This document shows positions 11,658 through 24,190 of a stretch of DNA of 64,000 nt, one piece after another. The stretch is from the NCBI GenBank assembly GCA_011032825.1, contig JAADJZ010000020.1:248001-312000 (forward strand), in the 5' to 3' direction. The stretch is from Massariosphaeria phaeospora. Lineage: Eukaryota; Ascomycota; Dothideomycetes; Pleosporales. The position numbers and the translations under genes were made by a program. The notes beneath the pieces were generated by a model. That model saw nothing but the letters and a program-made list of their open reading frames with translations. It searched no databases and had not been told where the DNA came from. Each line of letters begins with the position of its first letter. The stretch's first letter is position 1.

Positions 11658-12613
11658 GATGGGGTTTGAGAGCATCGTGGGCTGTTCGTATCATGATTTA
11701 GTCTCAGGACGGATCCCGCGTTACGGGTGTGGACACAGCTCAATGGCGCAGCCGACGATAGCCCTCATCCAAGGTACGTTCATTCTTATCACATCCCTTC
11801 CCATACCAATAGATGAAGAAGAAAAGCCCGGCACCTCTAGATCTCTCATTGCATTTGGTTTTCTACTTAGTAGATAACCAGTGTGGTGAGGCTCTAGAAC
11901 ATGTGTCGCCGAACAGTCTACTTGCGGCACAGCCTCGAGTTCGACTTTGAGGATCAAAGAGAGCACTGATTATTAGTACCTTTTACAGTCATGCATTTAA
12001 AACTGTTAGATTCAGATGATAGTGGAAGCGCTAACATATTTGCAGGTTACCGTGTGACTGATAAATAGACTTATTTGATGACCAGATTAGCTGGAGAAAT
12101 GGAAAATCTGTGCAACAATCTCGTCCCAGAATCGTTGACGGGCGCAAGCTCAGCTGTATACTGACTCTCAAAGCGCTACAGTTCTATTGCATAGTTGCAC
12201 GGCTCACCAATCCAGGTCACAACTCGTTCCGCGCGCACGATGCCTCGATCACCGTCAGCCAAGCCTCATCCCTGACATGCTCCATACGTGTGCGAGGTTA
12301 ATTGGGTAGCCTTGCGACTGTTCCGTCTTGCGTGGTTTCCGGCTATCTTCAGCTGAGGATCTTATCAGGCTCTTATTGTCCCGGCATTTCCGGCCCCAAT
12401 ACGAGGACATGTTGTACAACAGCGCGGGCAGGCAGCATCAGCATCTCATCAACCCCACCTTGCTGTCACCCTCCACTAAACAACATCTTTCTACCCTGGA
12501 CTTCGATTACGATGAGCTTTTAATTACCCGTCGTGCTTCAGTCGTCGAGGCCTTCGTTAATACGATCTTCGTGCTTCAAACTCAAACGATCTTTCGTCAA
12601 GTTCTTGCGCAAA
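11658..12613. other. Intergenic, no gene seen
   Basis: About 950 bp between RIO1 and the CorA-type gene. Short ORFs only, none with recognisable content. The stretch 12450-12610 is the probable leader of the downstream gene. Confidence 0.45.
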
Positions 12614-15600
12614 ATGGAGTTTCGTACTGAACGCTTTGGCGGGGCAGAGCCTCGTACTGAACGCTTTGGCGGGCAAGAGCCTGTATTTACTCACAGTCAT
12701 ACTCTGCATAGGGAAAGGGGTCGATCTTATGACCGCCAACATCGTGAACTACCTACTCAAGGGCATTTCTCACCTTCTGGCCGTCACCGCCCGAATAAGC
12801 CTACAAGGCGCGACACCATGTATGAGTGGGACCAACATGACCCGAACGAGGATGAATGGGACCAGCACAGCTCGCAAACGAGACGAAATCTCCCGAGATT
12901 TCCAACCACGGACGATTATCCTTACTTCATTCCGAAACGTCGAACCCATCATTACACTCGTCCAGTAGAAAGGATATCCAGAAACCCGTTGACTGTGGAT
13001 GTCAGAGTCTATGGTTTTGATGACAAAGATCAGGTAGACTTTCGTATCCCAGGGGCTTGGCAATGGCCTGTACGACCGGGACCAAGTGGTTCCCAGTCAG
13101 AGCCAGATCACATGCTGTGTATAACAGCGGCGAGGCGATCTTTCGATACAACAAAGCAGCATCGGTTGGAGTTTACTTGTTCCCCATTGTTGCAGAAGAT
13201 CACATCAGAGTCCGACTCTCCTATTGAGTGGCTGTAAGTGTCGTGTGGCTCGACGACGATTCTGGAGCTGACTTAATACAGTCACATGCAGCGACAAGTC
13301 CCGAACCTTGATGATTTCGAGGAAAGTTATTAGAGATTCTCAACATTACGAGATTGGCTAACAAATCCTAGACAGTTGCTATGAACATACCAGAGCTATC
13401 AGGGAATCTCAGATTAGTCATGAGTGGCTTGTTCCAGCAACTAGCTGATCATGTCCGTCCGAAAGGCAACGAATATTCTGGACCGTGGATGTTGCGCGCT
13501 GATGGCCGTGAATCAGACTGGGCACGAAACAAAGAGCCTTCTCTGACAGTGACATCGCTCAGTTTCCCGTATTTCAAGCTTAGTTCCATCAAAGGACATG
13601 AGAAGGACGAGTATCATAGTCAGTACCCTTTCATGAGCTTGCATCAGTGGCAAGATCGGACGGACGCTTCAAGACATTGTGATATGGAACAGAGCTATTC
13701 TCAGTTAGCTGATATCGAGGGTGGAAGAGACCAGAGTATTTATATTCCTCACGTATGGGTGATAATAGCAGGCAATGGTATATTTTGCGACACGAAAGCG
13801 ATATCAATGTTAACTTTACATAGTGATCTTTACCTACGGTCCTGTTACCTTCGAAGAGTTGGCAGGGAAATCTATCAAACAAAAGGCGGAAGCTAGCAAA
13901 GGTCCCGACACAGTGCATATTACCGATCTCGCTGGGTGCCTCCATATCCTGGACATGCGAGAGTGCGGCACATACTTTGTAAGCTCTATCCTGAGATGCA
14001 GGATATATTTACCAACATACGTTTTAAGGAACTTCAACGCATCATAGACCATCGATACATACGGCATTCTCGCCAATCAATTACGGAGATTGATATTCTG
14101 CTGTCGGACGAGTCACCCTTGACCGCACTTTCATGGTACTCGGCCGTTCAGAACGAGACATCTGAATATATCAGCCTCAAGCTCGTGCCTAAAAGGCTTG
14201 CGATAACCGTTGGACCCGTCAACTTCGACCAAGAAAGCTATATAAAAGGCGATTCACGGTCACCAACTTGGTCTGTATTTTCTGAGAGGCTTCCGAATCC
14301 ATGTTCTAGTCCCCCTTCAGGTCCGCTTCCGCCTCCTCCACCACGTCCAGCCAGACTTCAACATCAACGTAGGTACACGGACATGGCCGAATTTCCCCCT
14401 AGATCGCCTTCCCCGATATATCACTTCAATCGAAGTACACTCGTCACCCCTCCTCCACCGGAATCAAATGAGGCTCATCCATGGGCTCGTGAAACCTTTT
14501 ATCCTTCTCAACCGCCACCACCACCGCTCTTTCCATCTCTGAATCCCACTCGTGAGTCGTGACCAGCTACTACCAATACCAGCGGCCAACTCACTCAATT
14601 CACAAACCAAGTCAGACAGGTTTACCGAGAGCGGTGACGAATGGCTGAATATTCCTAATGTCAAGTGGAACGAGAAGAGACCCGAAGCCACCACAAATGA
14701 AACTGCGGATGCCCTTCAACAACAGAATGGGAGTAAGCAGGAAAGTGATGCGCCATTCATAATCGCAAAGCCAATTGCTTCCCTTTCTCCTGAACTTCGC
14801 TTTTCAGAGGATAGTGCAGGAAGAATTCCTGATCTACCACACTCCGCAACAGATGATCCAAATAGTAAATCTGCAGATCACAGCGGTCACGAAAGGAATG
14901 AGCAAACCGTTCGAAAATACAAACGTAAGGAGGAAGCACAACAATATGCATATGATCAGCATGATCAGCATGATCAAAACACGACCTATAAGGAGTATGT
15001 ACAAAGCGTGAAAGGTCTGGAAGACCACGAGGATGAACCACTCTCTAGACGCGAAGAAACTCAAAATGATACTATTGGGCCATTTGAGAACATTGATGAG
15101 TCGGTGAAACATCAGCCTCAAAAGACGGAGAACAGTTTGATATTGTGGACACCAGCTATGCATCCTGTATTGAGCCGGAACCAAGTCGACTTACATCCTG
15201 TCAGAAATCACGAACGTCTTGAACAAAACGATCAAAGAATACATACCGTCGCAAGCGAAAAACTTTTAGAGCACAACGGTAACAGATCCCGCACCTCCAC
15301 AAGTTATGCATCACAGTCGCAGCCCGGACCGTCTCATGAAGTGGTCATACACAAAAATTACGTCGGGGTTACTAACGTGGGATACCCGGCACCACTCATC
15401 GTAACAAAACCACCCGCTCAGGATAGTGGCCACAATGATTTTGCAGCTATTTCGTCCCACGAGCTTGTTCAGCTAAACATGACCATGGACGCGTTGCGAG
15501 CGGAGAAGAGATTTGTTAAGTTCGAGAGCTCAGATGCATGGGAGCCGCGACCTGGAACACTGATCGTCAATGAAACAACCAAACTATTGCCGCAAGTTTA

Positions 15601-17967
15601 CGTTCCTGATAAGAGGAATTCGAGCAGTTCATCAATCCATGACCCTTCAAGAAGACTCAAAGGAAGCCGAATCAGATTTCAAAATGGCGATGCCTCGACC
15701 TTCATAGGCGACCAGCCAGCCAATGCAGAAAATTACCGCGATACCCCAAAGCAATCGGAGACCTCAAAAACGACCGCAGCTCCAACTACAAACACGAAGG
15801 TTCCGAAGAAAAAGGCTAGTTGGAAAGTCAAGACTCCCCCTTTCCTGAGCTGGGCAACGAGTCGTAACTCTAGCTCCCGGGCCGATGCAGAAACGCCTGG
15901 ATTATCAAGGGATCATACTGATCGTAATCTTGATTCAATACATAATACACTTGGGGAAAATCGCATGAGTCGCAATCGAAGGATTTACCGAATATCACTC
16001 GAGTTGCGTCGGGATGAGTTGGAAAGGATCTATCCGTTTATCGACGACACAACAGCCAGTAACGAGAGACGGGCAAGCACTTCAGAAAAGGGCCACCTAA
16101 GTGCATCTAGAGAAACCCTTCCAGCATTAAGTAGCTTTGCAGTTGGTGAGATCGATGCTCAAGATCACGTTCACGTGGCGCTGTTGGAAAAGTGCAATGA
16201 TGTTAACACAAAGCTTTTGCGCAACTTCCAAACACTGCTTAGCTACTATCTGCCATTGTCGTCAAACCATTCGGTGGTCAGGAAATGCTGGGGTGCCTTT
16301 GACACTATTCTCTCGGTAAGCATATTTCTGTACATCTAGGCTCTCTGAACTAACAGCCTTGGCGACAGCTCTTAAAGAAGGGACTAGAACAGGAAAAGGA
16401 GATGAAAGAAACCGTGAAACCTGCTTTTTGGGTCGTACGAGACACCTCACAGGATGAACCATCGCCGAAGAGCAGTATGCCATTACTATTATGGCAGAGT
16501 TGCGAAAAGTGCCGATCTGGAGACATCTACCGTGACTACAAGCTCGCAGCTCATCATATAAGACGATCACACTTTAGTACAAGAAGAGAAGGATTTTCTG
16601 AGTTATGGACCACTGAACCAGTGAAGTATGAATATCTACCAGTCTCGGAAGACACGCTCGCGAAATGGCTACGTAGCGAGCACCAATATCGCACTGATCA
16701 ACGCCTTGGACTTTACACGGCCTACCTTGAGCATGCTTTGAGCCATATAAACGCCATACTCGAAAAAGCAACATACATCCGTGAGGGCGTCATCAACCCT
16801 CAATGGCCTCGCACTGTTCGATACCTCCTGCCTAGCTCTCTAGTACACTCACTAGAGTGTACGATCATGCTGTTATTGTACACGGCGCGTTCTTTCACAG
16901 CCGTTCACCGCTATAGTAATCAATTCGAAGAGAACCAGGAGTCGAAAGAGAAGAACAGAGAGGCATTGGCTGAACTGAGGGGCATTAAGACTGATCTCGA
17001 AGCGGCAGGTCGTGTTGCTGTAGAGGCTATGGAGAAAGCTAAGCGAGACATCGTGCTAATGACGTTTACCGACGTTGACACCGCAGTTGTGAGTTACGAT
17101 GCGGTAGGTCCGGAATATATCCTGCTCACTGTAATGGACAATCTCTTCAATCGCCCGCTCCAGGGTACTGAACAGGTTGACCAAGTATACGCGTCATTTG
17201 TTCGGAAAGTGGTGAGTAAATATACTCCACTATTTTCTTCGCACTATTACTAACTGCTTGACCAGAATCTGAACGCAAGGGAGCACCCACGCACACGAGT
17301 GATCCGCGATATTTGGCGTCTACGCGAGGAGCTGGATCTTATCAAATCGGTCAACTACGCGCAATGGGAGAGCCTAGAACACCTTCGCCAGCTTCTGAAG
17401 CCATCCAGCTTCCGCATTACCACCCAGACAAGGGTCAACCGCTTCGAAGTAGAGCAGAACTTCCTAGCACACGCGCAGAAGAAGAGAGCCGATGTGCAGA
17501 ACAGGATTCACGCGATGAACTCGCGCCTCGCAAATATCAACACTTATGTCGTCCAAATGCTCGAGATCCAACAAGAAAGTAACGGTAACGCGCTCATCGT
17601 CTTCACGCTGGTCACCATCATTTTCCTCCCGCTCTCTTGGGCTACGTCGTACTTGGGGATGAATACTTCGGACCTGAGGAATATGGAAGGGTCGCAATGG
17701 ATCTTCTGGACGATCGCGCTCCCTGTCACGTCGTTGGTTATCGGGCTGTCGTTGTTGGTGGTGCTCAAGGGAGAAGAGATTAGGGAGTTGCTCATAAGGA
17801 TCAAGTCCAAGAAGTTTGTGACGAGGAAGCCCGCTACGGAGAGGACGCCTTCGGGGCTTCTTACCACCATGTCGACGATCAATATGGGAGGCGAGGATAC
17901 GAGAAAAGGTTGGGGTGGCTTTAGGAGAAGAGGGAGAGCGGTTGACGAGATTCCTTCCAAGGTGTAA
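12614..17967 (+). CDS. Very large CorA-type membrane protein (1662 residues, 8 exons)
   Basis: My model has exons 12614-13233, 13282-13325, 13376-13777, 13824-13978, 14029-14551, 14616-16315, 16369-17211 and 17266-17967. The sum is 4989 nt with every junction in frame. The C-terminus is CorA-like: a long helical region, then TM1 (about 'ALIVFTLVTIIFLPLSWATS') ending in 'YLGMNTSD' with the GMN selectivity signature, then TM2 ('IALPVTSLVIGLSLLVVL') and a basic tail. CorA/Mrs2/Alr proteins carry Mg2+ and related divalent ions. Residues about 200-580 form an N-terminal region common in fungal CorA-like proteins (WLHM.., YVPHVWVIIAG, LSWYSAV); the centre (about 585-1150) is low-complexity and charged. 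The 44-nt exon 2 and the AAG acceptor at 14026-14028 are the weakest points. Substrate and location are inferred only. Confidence 0.8.
12623..12682 (+). repeat. 30-bp tandem duplication inside the CorA-type gene
   Basis: Two almost identical 30-bp units (12623-12652 and 12653-12682) encode RTERFGGAEP then RTERFGGQEP near the N-terminus. The length is a multiple of three, so the frame is kept. Confidence 0.85.
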
Positions 17968-18118
17968 TGAAGGAAAGGTCTAGTCGGCTCTTTGCTCATT
18001 GAATTCTAATTCGTCCAGTGCGACGTTGTCGCCTGGCAAGCAATGCTTGATGGCACGGTTCCACCGTTATCTAGCGCCTGTTGGAGGAGCAGATGTTCTC
18101 TGACAGAAAACGGAATCT

Positions 18119-18246
18119 CGGGAACTGAGGCGATAAATCAGCGCGCCGCCAAAAGGATGATCTGGTATAGCAATATAAGTATAGAAAGCTACAATTATGT
18201 ACAGAGTGTTAACATAATTCTACAAGATATAAGATAAAATCTACAT
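18119..18246 (-). repeat. Left copy of inverted repeat flanking the P450 gene
   Basis: Read on the minus strand, this AT-rich segment matches 20516-20637 read on the plus strand. Shared blocks in the same order are TAGATTTTATCTT, TTGTAGAAT, AATTGTAGCTTTCT, TATATTG, ATCCTTTT and GGCGCGCTGATTTA. I estimate about three quarters identity by eye over about 120 bp. Confidence 0.75.
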
Positions 18247-18289
18247 AACAGATAGTACTCTAGTTAGACAGACATCCTAGCGTTCGCCC

Positions 18290-20182
18290 CTAATCCCTGC
18301 TCGCTCTCACAAAAGCTCTCACCCCCTTCGCATCCAGCCTCGTGACTGGAATGAAGAAATCATGCCCCATCTGTACATCGCTCACATCAGGTTCAAAAAG
18401 CTCGAACCGATACCGGCGGAACATCATCCCCAGCGTCAAATACATCTCAGTCCACGCCAAACTACACATCACACCATTAGCGCAGCCCTTCTCTCAAATA
18501 ACAAAGGGAATCAAAGACATACTTAACACCCAAGCAACTCCGCACCCCCCTCCCAAAACTCACTAGAAACCTCTCCAGCGGCACGCCATCTGCCGTCTTG
18601 GGCTCCCCCAGCCACCGCTCCGGTATGTAGCTCCGCGAATCCGGGAATATCTCCTCATCGTGGCTGATTTCCGGCACACTCATTGCAATACACGTGCCGG
18701 CGGGTATAACCCACTCGCGGAACCGCAGCTCCCTCGCGTGCGTGCGCGGATTGCGCGCACTGAGGCCGTACGACAGCCGCGCGGCTTCCATGATGCACGC
18801 CTTGAGGTACGGCAGCTGCTCGAGCGCGTACAGGTCCAGCGCCGACGACGACGTGCTGCTGCTGTTGGGGAACGCGGCGACGAGGTCGGCGTGCAGGCGC
18901 GCGTAGATGCGCGGCGTGTGTATGATGTGGAAGCTTGCGATGGTGAGGGCGAAGGCCGTGGTTTCGACGCCGCCGCCGATGATGATTTGCGCTTCGTCTT
19001 CGAGCCGCTGCTGCGTTTTGTCGGTGGGGGGGAGGTGTTTGGATGCGAGGATGGAGTGGAAAATGGTTTTGGGGGCGGAGTTGGAGTGCAGGGATTCACC
19101 GCGGAGGGTGCGGGCGATGAGAGTGGCCATTTCCTGCGTTGGCGGGTTAGATTGGAGGGTGGAGGGGATGGGACGGGACGGGACTGACGCGCTTGAATTG
19201 GAGGAGCGGTTTTGCGGCGGGTTGGAGGCGCTCGGTGATGGAGTGCGGGATTGCGTTCATCATCTAATCGATATCAATTGAGATTCTTGAAGTTGGCTTG
19301 ACAGGATTACCGGTAAGATAAAGGGGAACTGAGTAGCGAGATGCCCAGTTGAGCCGATCTTCATGAAGGCCTCATGGAAGGATTCAAACTGTGGGTTCTT
19401 GAGCTGTCCATTATTGAAGCCGAAGAAATAATCCATGATGATATCGCCAGTCAAGGCAGGAAACGCCAAAGTCAAGTTCATCGGCTGCTGACCCGCCTCA
19501 AACTCCTGCATGCGCGTCGAGAGCGTGTCAATATGGCGGTGGATGATGTGTATGAAATCAATGATAGACCGCCTGGAGAACCTGCGAGTTGTCAGTCTTT
19601 ACGCCCTTCTCGAATAAAAGCAAACGATTCAGGCTGGTACAAGACCAGAGGCATTAGGTCACGGTACTAACATCGGACTCAGCGCCGCCCTCCTCCGTTT
19701 ATGCAACGCCGCATCCACAGTCGTCATAACAGAATGCTCGCTCCCAAACCGCTTGTCCCAGCCCTCCTTCATAACATGCGGATTCTTCGCATACACGTCA
19801 TCGAAAAACCGCGGATCCTTGATGTGTAGCTCATGAGGCGTTACGCGGATTATAGGACCTTCAACAACAACAACAGATTAGCCCACAGCCCGGAACATGT
19901 CGACGTCCTGCCCAGTATTACTTGGGTACACGTACCGTATTGCTCGTGCAGCTCTGTGATCTTCTTCGAGTACTGACCTTGCAGGACGATCTCGTAGTAG
20001 GCTTCATACCAAGACGTTACGGCTGCGAGCCGTGGGCCGGGGAACTTGGACAGAGGGTGTAGGAAGAGGCGATAGGACGCGAGGCCGAGTACGTATAGTG
20101 CATAGGCAGCAAGTGCAGTAAGTGGGATACCTATCGAGGGCACGAGATCCGTAAAACGATGCCCAGTTTCCAAGACCATCAT
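18290..20182 (-). CDS. Cytochrome P450 monooxygenase, membrane-anchored
   Basis: Six exons, 20182-19936, 19858-19672, 19581-19311, 19263-19189, 19133-18523 and 18461-18290, join to 520 residues, a normal fungal P450 length. It has an N-terminal anchor (IGIPLTALAAYALYVLGL), hinge 'PLSKFPGP', I-helix 'GGGVETTAFAL', K-helix E-x-x-R in 'MEAARLS', 'PERWLGEP', and the haem loop 'FGRGVRSCLG' with the axial Cys. P450s oxidise small molecules in the endoplasmic reticulum. The N-terminal block (FPGPRLAAVTSWYEAYYE, 'ELHEQYGPIIRVTPHELH') resembles the fungal subgroup around trichodiene-oxygenase-like/CYP58-type enzymes; this is from memory and the substrate is unknown. I chose ATG 20182 because a TATTTAAA box lies about 70 bp upstream; the upstream in-frame ATG at 20278 lies upstream of that box. 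No terpene synthase or other partner gene is adjacent. Confidence 0.9.
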
Positions 20183-21602
20183 GGTTCGGTGTATTGCACT
20201 GTGCTGCGAGAGCGTTGTGGACGTCGGCCAACGTCCAACGGCCGACTTCCACTTTAAATAACTCTTTCGGAAGCCCATGTCGGGGCGTAATCGATCACTC
20301 GCACGAGCGAGCACTCCCGGCTAGATCCAACTTGCTAGCTCTTTGAGTTGGCAACGGACCGCTTGGCTCCGTTCAGAACGATGTAAAAACAGTCATGCCT
20401 AAAGAGGCAGGAGTTGGAAAGCTTGGTTGAGCTACGAGATTCTCTTGCCCAAACAGCGTTTCCGGAACTGAGGCTGAGCACGCTAGGATGTAACTCTTTA
20501 ATTACACTATGTATTACTTAGATTTTATCTTGGGTTTTGTAGAATCCAATTAACGCTGTATAGAGAATTGTAGCTTTCTGTAGCTATATTGTCACGTTAA
20601 ATAATCCTTTTAGAGGCGCGCTGATTTAGCTCCTACAAACAGTTGGAAGAAAACATTTCCTCCAATACAGTTTGTCTGTTTCGAAGACTGTAGATTATGT
20701 TGAGGATATGTTAGTATCCCAAGTGTAGTTCTGTGATGCCATCGACGTTCCGCGTCTCGTAGGTCGTTCACCTCTTTTCACCCGTCAGTTGACGCTAATC
20801 CCAATGCAGAACACAAACATTGATAACATGGCCTCGGATGTCGACCGGAGTTTCAGAATGAAGGCCCATCCACTTGTTCTCTTTCACACATTACCAGGTC
20901 TTTGGGTGGGCTGCATTGAGCTGGCACCTCACGTCATAATGCCTTGTGAACGAACAAAGAGCGCCGCCGTTCTAAGACTGCATCTGCTCACGTGCCTGGT
21001 CGACCGGTAGATTTCGAAGGTTGACGCTAGTTCCGAGTGGGTGTGGCGTAGTGCACTGGCGACGGTTTAGACGAGCCCGTTTACATGTGTGCATACTGTG
21101 AATGCTGCTTGGGTAGGGTAGTGTTACCCAATTGACGTGGCGGCACCGACTACACCTCCCACAGATCCCACGCCACGCACCGAATCCCCAGTAAAAAACA
21201 CGTCCAGTCTGCGCGGTAAAAGCGCAAACTCACGCGCTCTCCGTCCATAGGAGCCGAGCCCTGTGGAATGCTGTCCGCAAAGGGAAAGACGCGACCATTC
21301 CAGCCGTCCCAAAGCGGCAATTCGGCCGTTTCACTCTTTTGTCTTTCACCTTCACTGCTCTGTCACTCTATGCGTTCTCACGATGTGCTGCTCACGCGCC
21401 CCCGGTGCTGGCCGCTCGCGGCGCGTTCGTCACTGGTCAATCACCGAACGCACTGGGCCGAGCTGGGCAAATGCGAATATAACCTCTCTCTGCACCCACC
21501 GCTCTACATTCTTCCCTCCACAACGCACACACACCACCACGCGACTGCACCTAACAATTCAAGAGAACCCCCCTTGCATAACTGCAGTCTCGCACCACGA
21601 CA
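20183..21602. other. Intergenic, P450 promoter and repeat
   Basis: Holds a TATTTAAA element (minus strand, about 20253-20260) for the P450, the right arm of the inverted repeat (20516-20637) in an AT-rich stretch (about 20480-20720), and GC-richer promoter sequence of the sugar transporter. A GAATATAACC element at about 21472-21482 could be its TATA box. No gene is seen. Confidence 0.5.
20516..20637 (+). repeat. Right copy of inverted repeat flanking the P450 gene
   Basis: Inverted partner of 18119-18246. The TAGATTTT ends of both copies face the P450 gene and the GGCGCGCTGATTT ends point away from it, so the gene sits in an inverted-repeat pair with about 2.3 kb between the arms. No ORF or transposase remnant is visible inside either arm. 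Confidence 0.75.
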
Positions 21603-23363
21603 ATGCCAGGCTGGGCCCCCTCCTCTGTCCGCCGTGGCGGCGGCGGCTCGCGCGTCGAGGCGCCCGTCACAGTGCGCGGCTACCTGCTCTGCGTCTTTGC
21701 AGCCTTCGGCGGCATCCTCTTCGGCTACGACTCGGGCTACATCAACGGCGTGCTGGGCATGAACTACGTCAAGCTGGAGTTCGGCCACCCGGGCTCCATC
21801 GACCCGAGCGCATACCAAGGCCACCTGTACGCAACCCGGGAGAAGTCGCTCATCACGTCCATCCTGTCGGCGGGCACCTTCTTCGGCGCTCTGTTCGCCG
21901 GCTCGCTCGCCGACTGGGTGGGCCGCCGCGCGACCATCATCGCGGGGTGCGCCGTCTTCTCGCTCGGCGTCGTGTTGCAGGTGGCGGCCACGACGGTCGC
22001 GCTGCTCGTGCCGGGCCGGCTCATCGCGGGCATCGGCGTCGGCTTCGTGTCCGCCATCATCATCCTGTACATGTCCGAGGTGGCGCCCAAGTCGGTCCGC
22101 GGCGCCATCGTGTCCGGCTACCAGTTCTGCATCACCATCGGGCTGCTGCTCGCCGCCGTCGTCGACCAGTCGACCAGCACGCGCATGGACACGACTTCGT
22201 ACCGCATTCCCATGGGCCTCCAGTGGCTGTGGGCGCTGATCCTCGGTGTTGGCCTGTTCTTGCTGCCGGAGTCGCCGCGTTGGTATGTCAAGAAGGACCG
22301 CCTGGAGGAGGCGGCAAAGGCCCTTGCTACTCTGCGTGGACAGCCGGCCGACTCGCCGTATATCAAGGACGAACTCGCTGAGCTGGTTGCCAACTACCGC
22401 CACGAGGCGCACATGCAGACGGGCTGGGCTGACTGCTTCCGCGGAGGCTGGAAACCGTCTGGGAATCTTCGGCGTGTCGTGCTCGGTATGGCTCTGCAGA
22501 TGATGCAGCAGTGGACCGGTGTCAATTTCATCTGTAAGCAACTTAACTCCCCCTACCCCTCCCCTTCCAATCCCGTCTGAACACTAACCTCGTACACAGT
22601 CTACTACGGCACCACCTTCTTCACGCAAGTCGGCATCAAGAACGCCTTCCTCATCTCCATGATCACGACCGCCGTCAACGTCGGCTCGACGCCCATCTCC
22701 TTCTGGACGATCGAGAAGCTCGGCCGGCGCACGCTGCTCATCTACGGCGCCATCGGCATGCTGGTGTGCGAGTTCATCATCGCCATCGTGGGCACCGTGG
22801 CCGAGGGCTCGCAGGCCGCGGGCTACTGCCTCATCATCTTCACGTGCATCTACATCTTCTTCTTCGCGTCGACGTGGGGTCCCGCGGCGTGGGTCGTCAT
22901 CGGCGAGATCTTCCCGCTGCCCATCCGCGCCAAGGGCGTTGCGCTGGCCACGGCGTCGAACTGGTAAGTCTTTTCCCTTCCCCTCCTTTCCCCTATCCTC
23001 CTATCTCATATCTCCCCTATCTTTCTTTCCTCCTCCCCCAAACTAACCCCCCCTCTTCTTAGGTTCTGGAACTTCGTCATCGGCTTCATAACGCCCTACA
23101 TGGTCGACGCCGACTACGGCAACATGCGCACCAAGGTCTTCTTCGTGTGGGGCGCCACGTGCACGCTGTGCGTCGTCTTCGCCTGGCTGCTGGTCCCCGA
23201 GACAAAGGGCCTGTCGCTCGAGCAGGTCGACCGCATGCTCGAGCAGACGACGCCGCGCAACAGCAGCAAGTGGGAGCCCACCTTCTCGTATGCCGACGAG
23301 GACGCTAAGACCGGGCCGGGGCGTGCTAGTGGCGTTGAGCATCTCGAGCATAGTCACGTGTAG
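21603..23363 (+). CDS. MFS sugar porter (hexose-transporter type)
   Basis: Exons 21603-22533, 22600-22963 and 23063-23363 (introns GTAAGC..ACACAG and GTAAGT..TCTTAG) give 531 residues. It belongs to the sugar porter family of the major facilitator superfamily, 12 TM segments in the plasma membrane. Signatures seen: 'GGILFGYDSGYINGVLG' in TM1, 'DWVGRRATI', 'PGRLIAGIGVGF' then 'YMSEVAPKSVRG', 'PESPRWYVKK', 'QQWTGVNFIFYYGTTFF' across the first junction, 'EKLGRRTLL' and 'VPETKGLSLEQVDRML'. Substrate (glucose or another monosaccharide) is not decidable by eye. The cytosolic tails are ordinary in length, so it does not look like a long-tailed Snf3/Rgt2 sensor. The gene is noticeably GC-rich at third positions compared with the flanking DNA, which suggests high expression. 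The Gly-rich N-terminus (SSVRRGGGGSRVEAP) is unremarkable. Confidence 0.92.
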
Positions 23364-24190
23364 GGCGTGCGTGCGTGCTTGCTTGCGCGGATTCGATCTT
23401 GGATTTCTCGGGTTTGTCTGGCGTTTGAGGGAGTTGCGGTGGGTGGGTTGGTGTGTCGGATTCTTGCAACATCTATCAGACGGCTTTGGATCGTTTGGCC
23501 GTGCAATCTAATCCGTGATTGAAAAGCGACGGCGTTGGATGGATCTTGTCGCGTCACATCCATACCACATGCGCCTCTAGTTAGGTAGCCCAGCATTTCC
23601 CGCCTGCGATATGTGGATACATGATTGAGTATCTACATCAGCACATTAATAAAAAACACATTCTTGCTTGCTTGCTTGCTTTCTGGCCAGAGTGTTCAAA
23701 AGTGATCGGATCGCCGCATTGGGGCTTGATGTGCGGACTGCATTACAATGGCATTAGCTAGCGCGCAGCGTCGACTGAACTGATAGTTTGCTAGGGTACT
23801 TAGTGTTTATTAATTTTAAAAAGTAATGACTTGATGAGGGGGTTGACTTACTGCTACTGTTCATGTGACACATCCCTTGGCACAGTTCAGTTCATTGCTG
23901 TGAACGGAAGCAGAGACTAGACGTTGGACAGTGTATGTATGAGTGCTTTGACAACAGGTAGATAAATTGCCTTTTCTTTACAAAGCCCTATTGTATATGG
24001 TAGATATACCAGGTAATGTTTGAATGGGGCATGGAGAGGAGAGAGTAGGATTACCTGCGTGCATACCGGCAACGAACTATGCCCGAGGAGGCCATGTCTC
24101 TTCCAGGACGTATCGAAGCGTGAGGTGACTTGCCATTTCTTCAGGTATAGTACTACTACACATTATTCAGCAACCCGCGACACCGTCCGC
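23364..24190. other. Intergenic, contains dispersed repeat copy R1
   Basis: 3' regions of two convergent genes. A short (CTTG)n run lies near 23665-23682 and repeat copy R1 at about 23925-24021. No gene is seen. Confidence 0.5.
23925..24021 (-). repeat. Dispersed repeat, copy R1
   Basis: On the minus strand it carries ATTACCTGGTATA, ATACAATAGGGCTTTGTAAAG and then ACTCATAC..ACACTGTCCAA. The same blocks in the same order occur at 30812-30940 and, more diverged, in three other places in the window. No coding capacity. Confidence 0.75.

Noticed and set aside
13979..14001. A 23-nt GT..AG micro-intron (GTAAGC..ATGCAG) in the CorA-type gene
   Set aside because: It would keep the frame but is far too short for splicing. 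A 50-nt intron (13979-14028) with an AAG acceptor keeps the frame too, so I used that one.
21504..22541. 345-codon ORF on the minus strand
   Set aside because: Shadow of the sugar transporter, in GC-rich coding DNA, with no family content (highly charged, rich in R, D, H).
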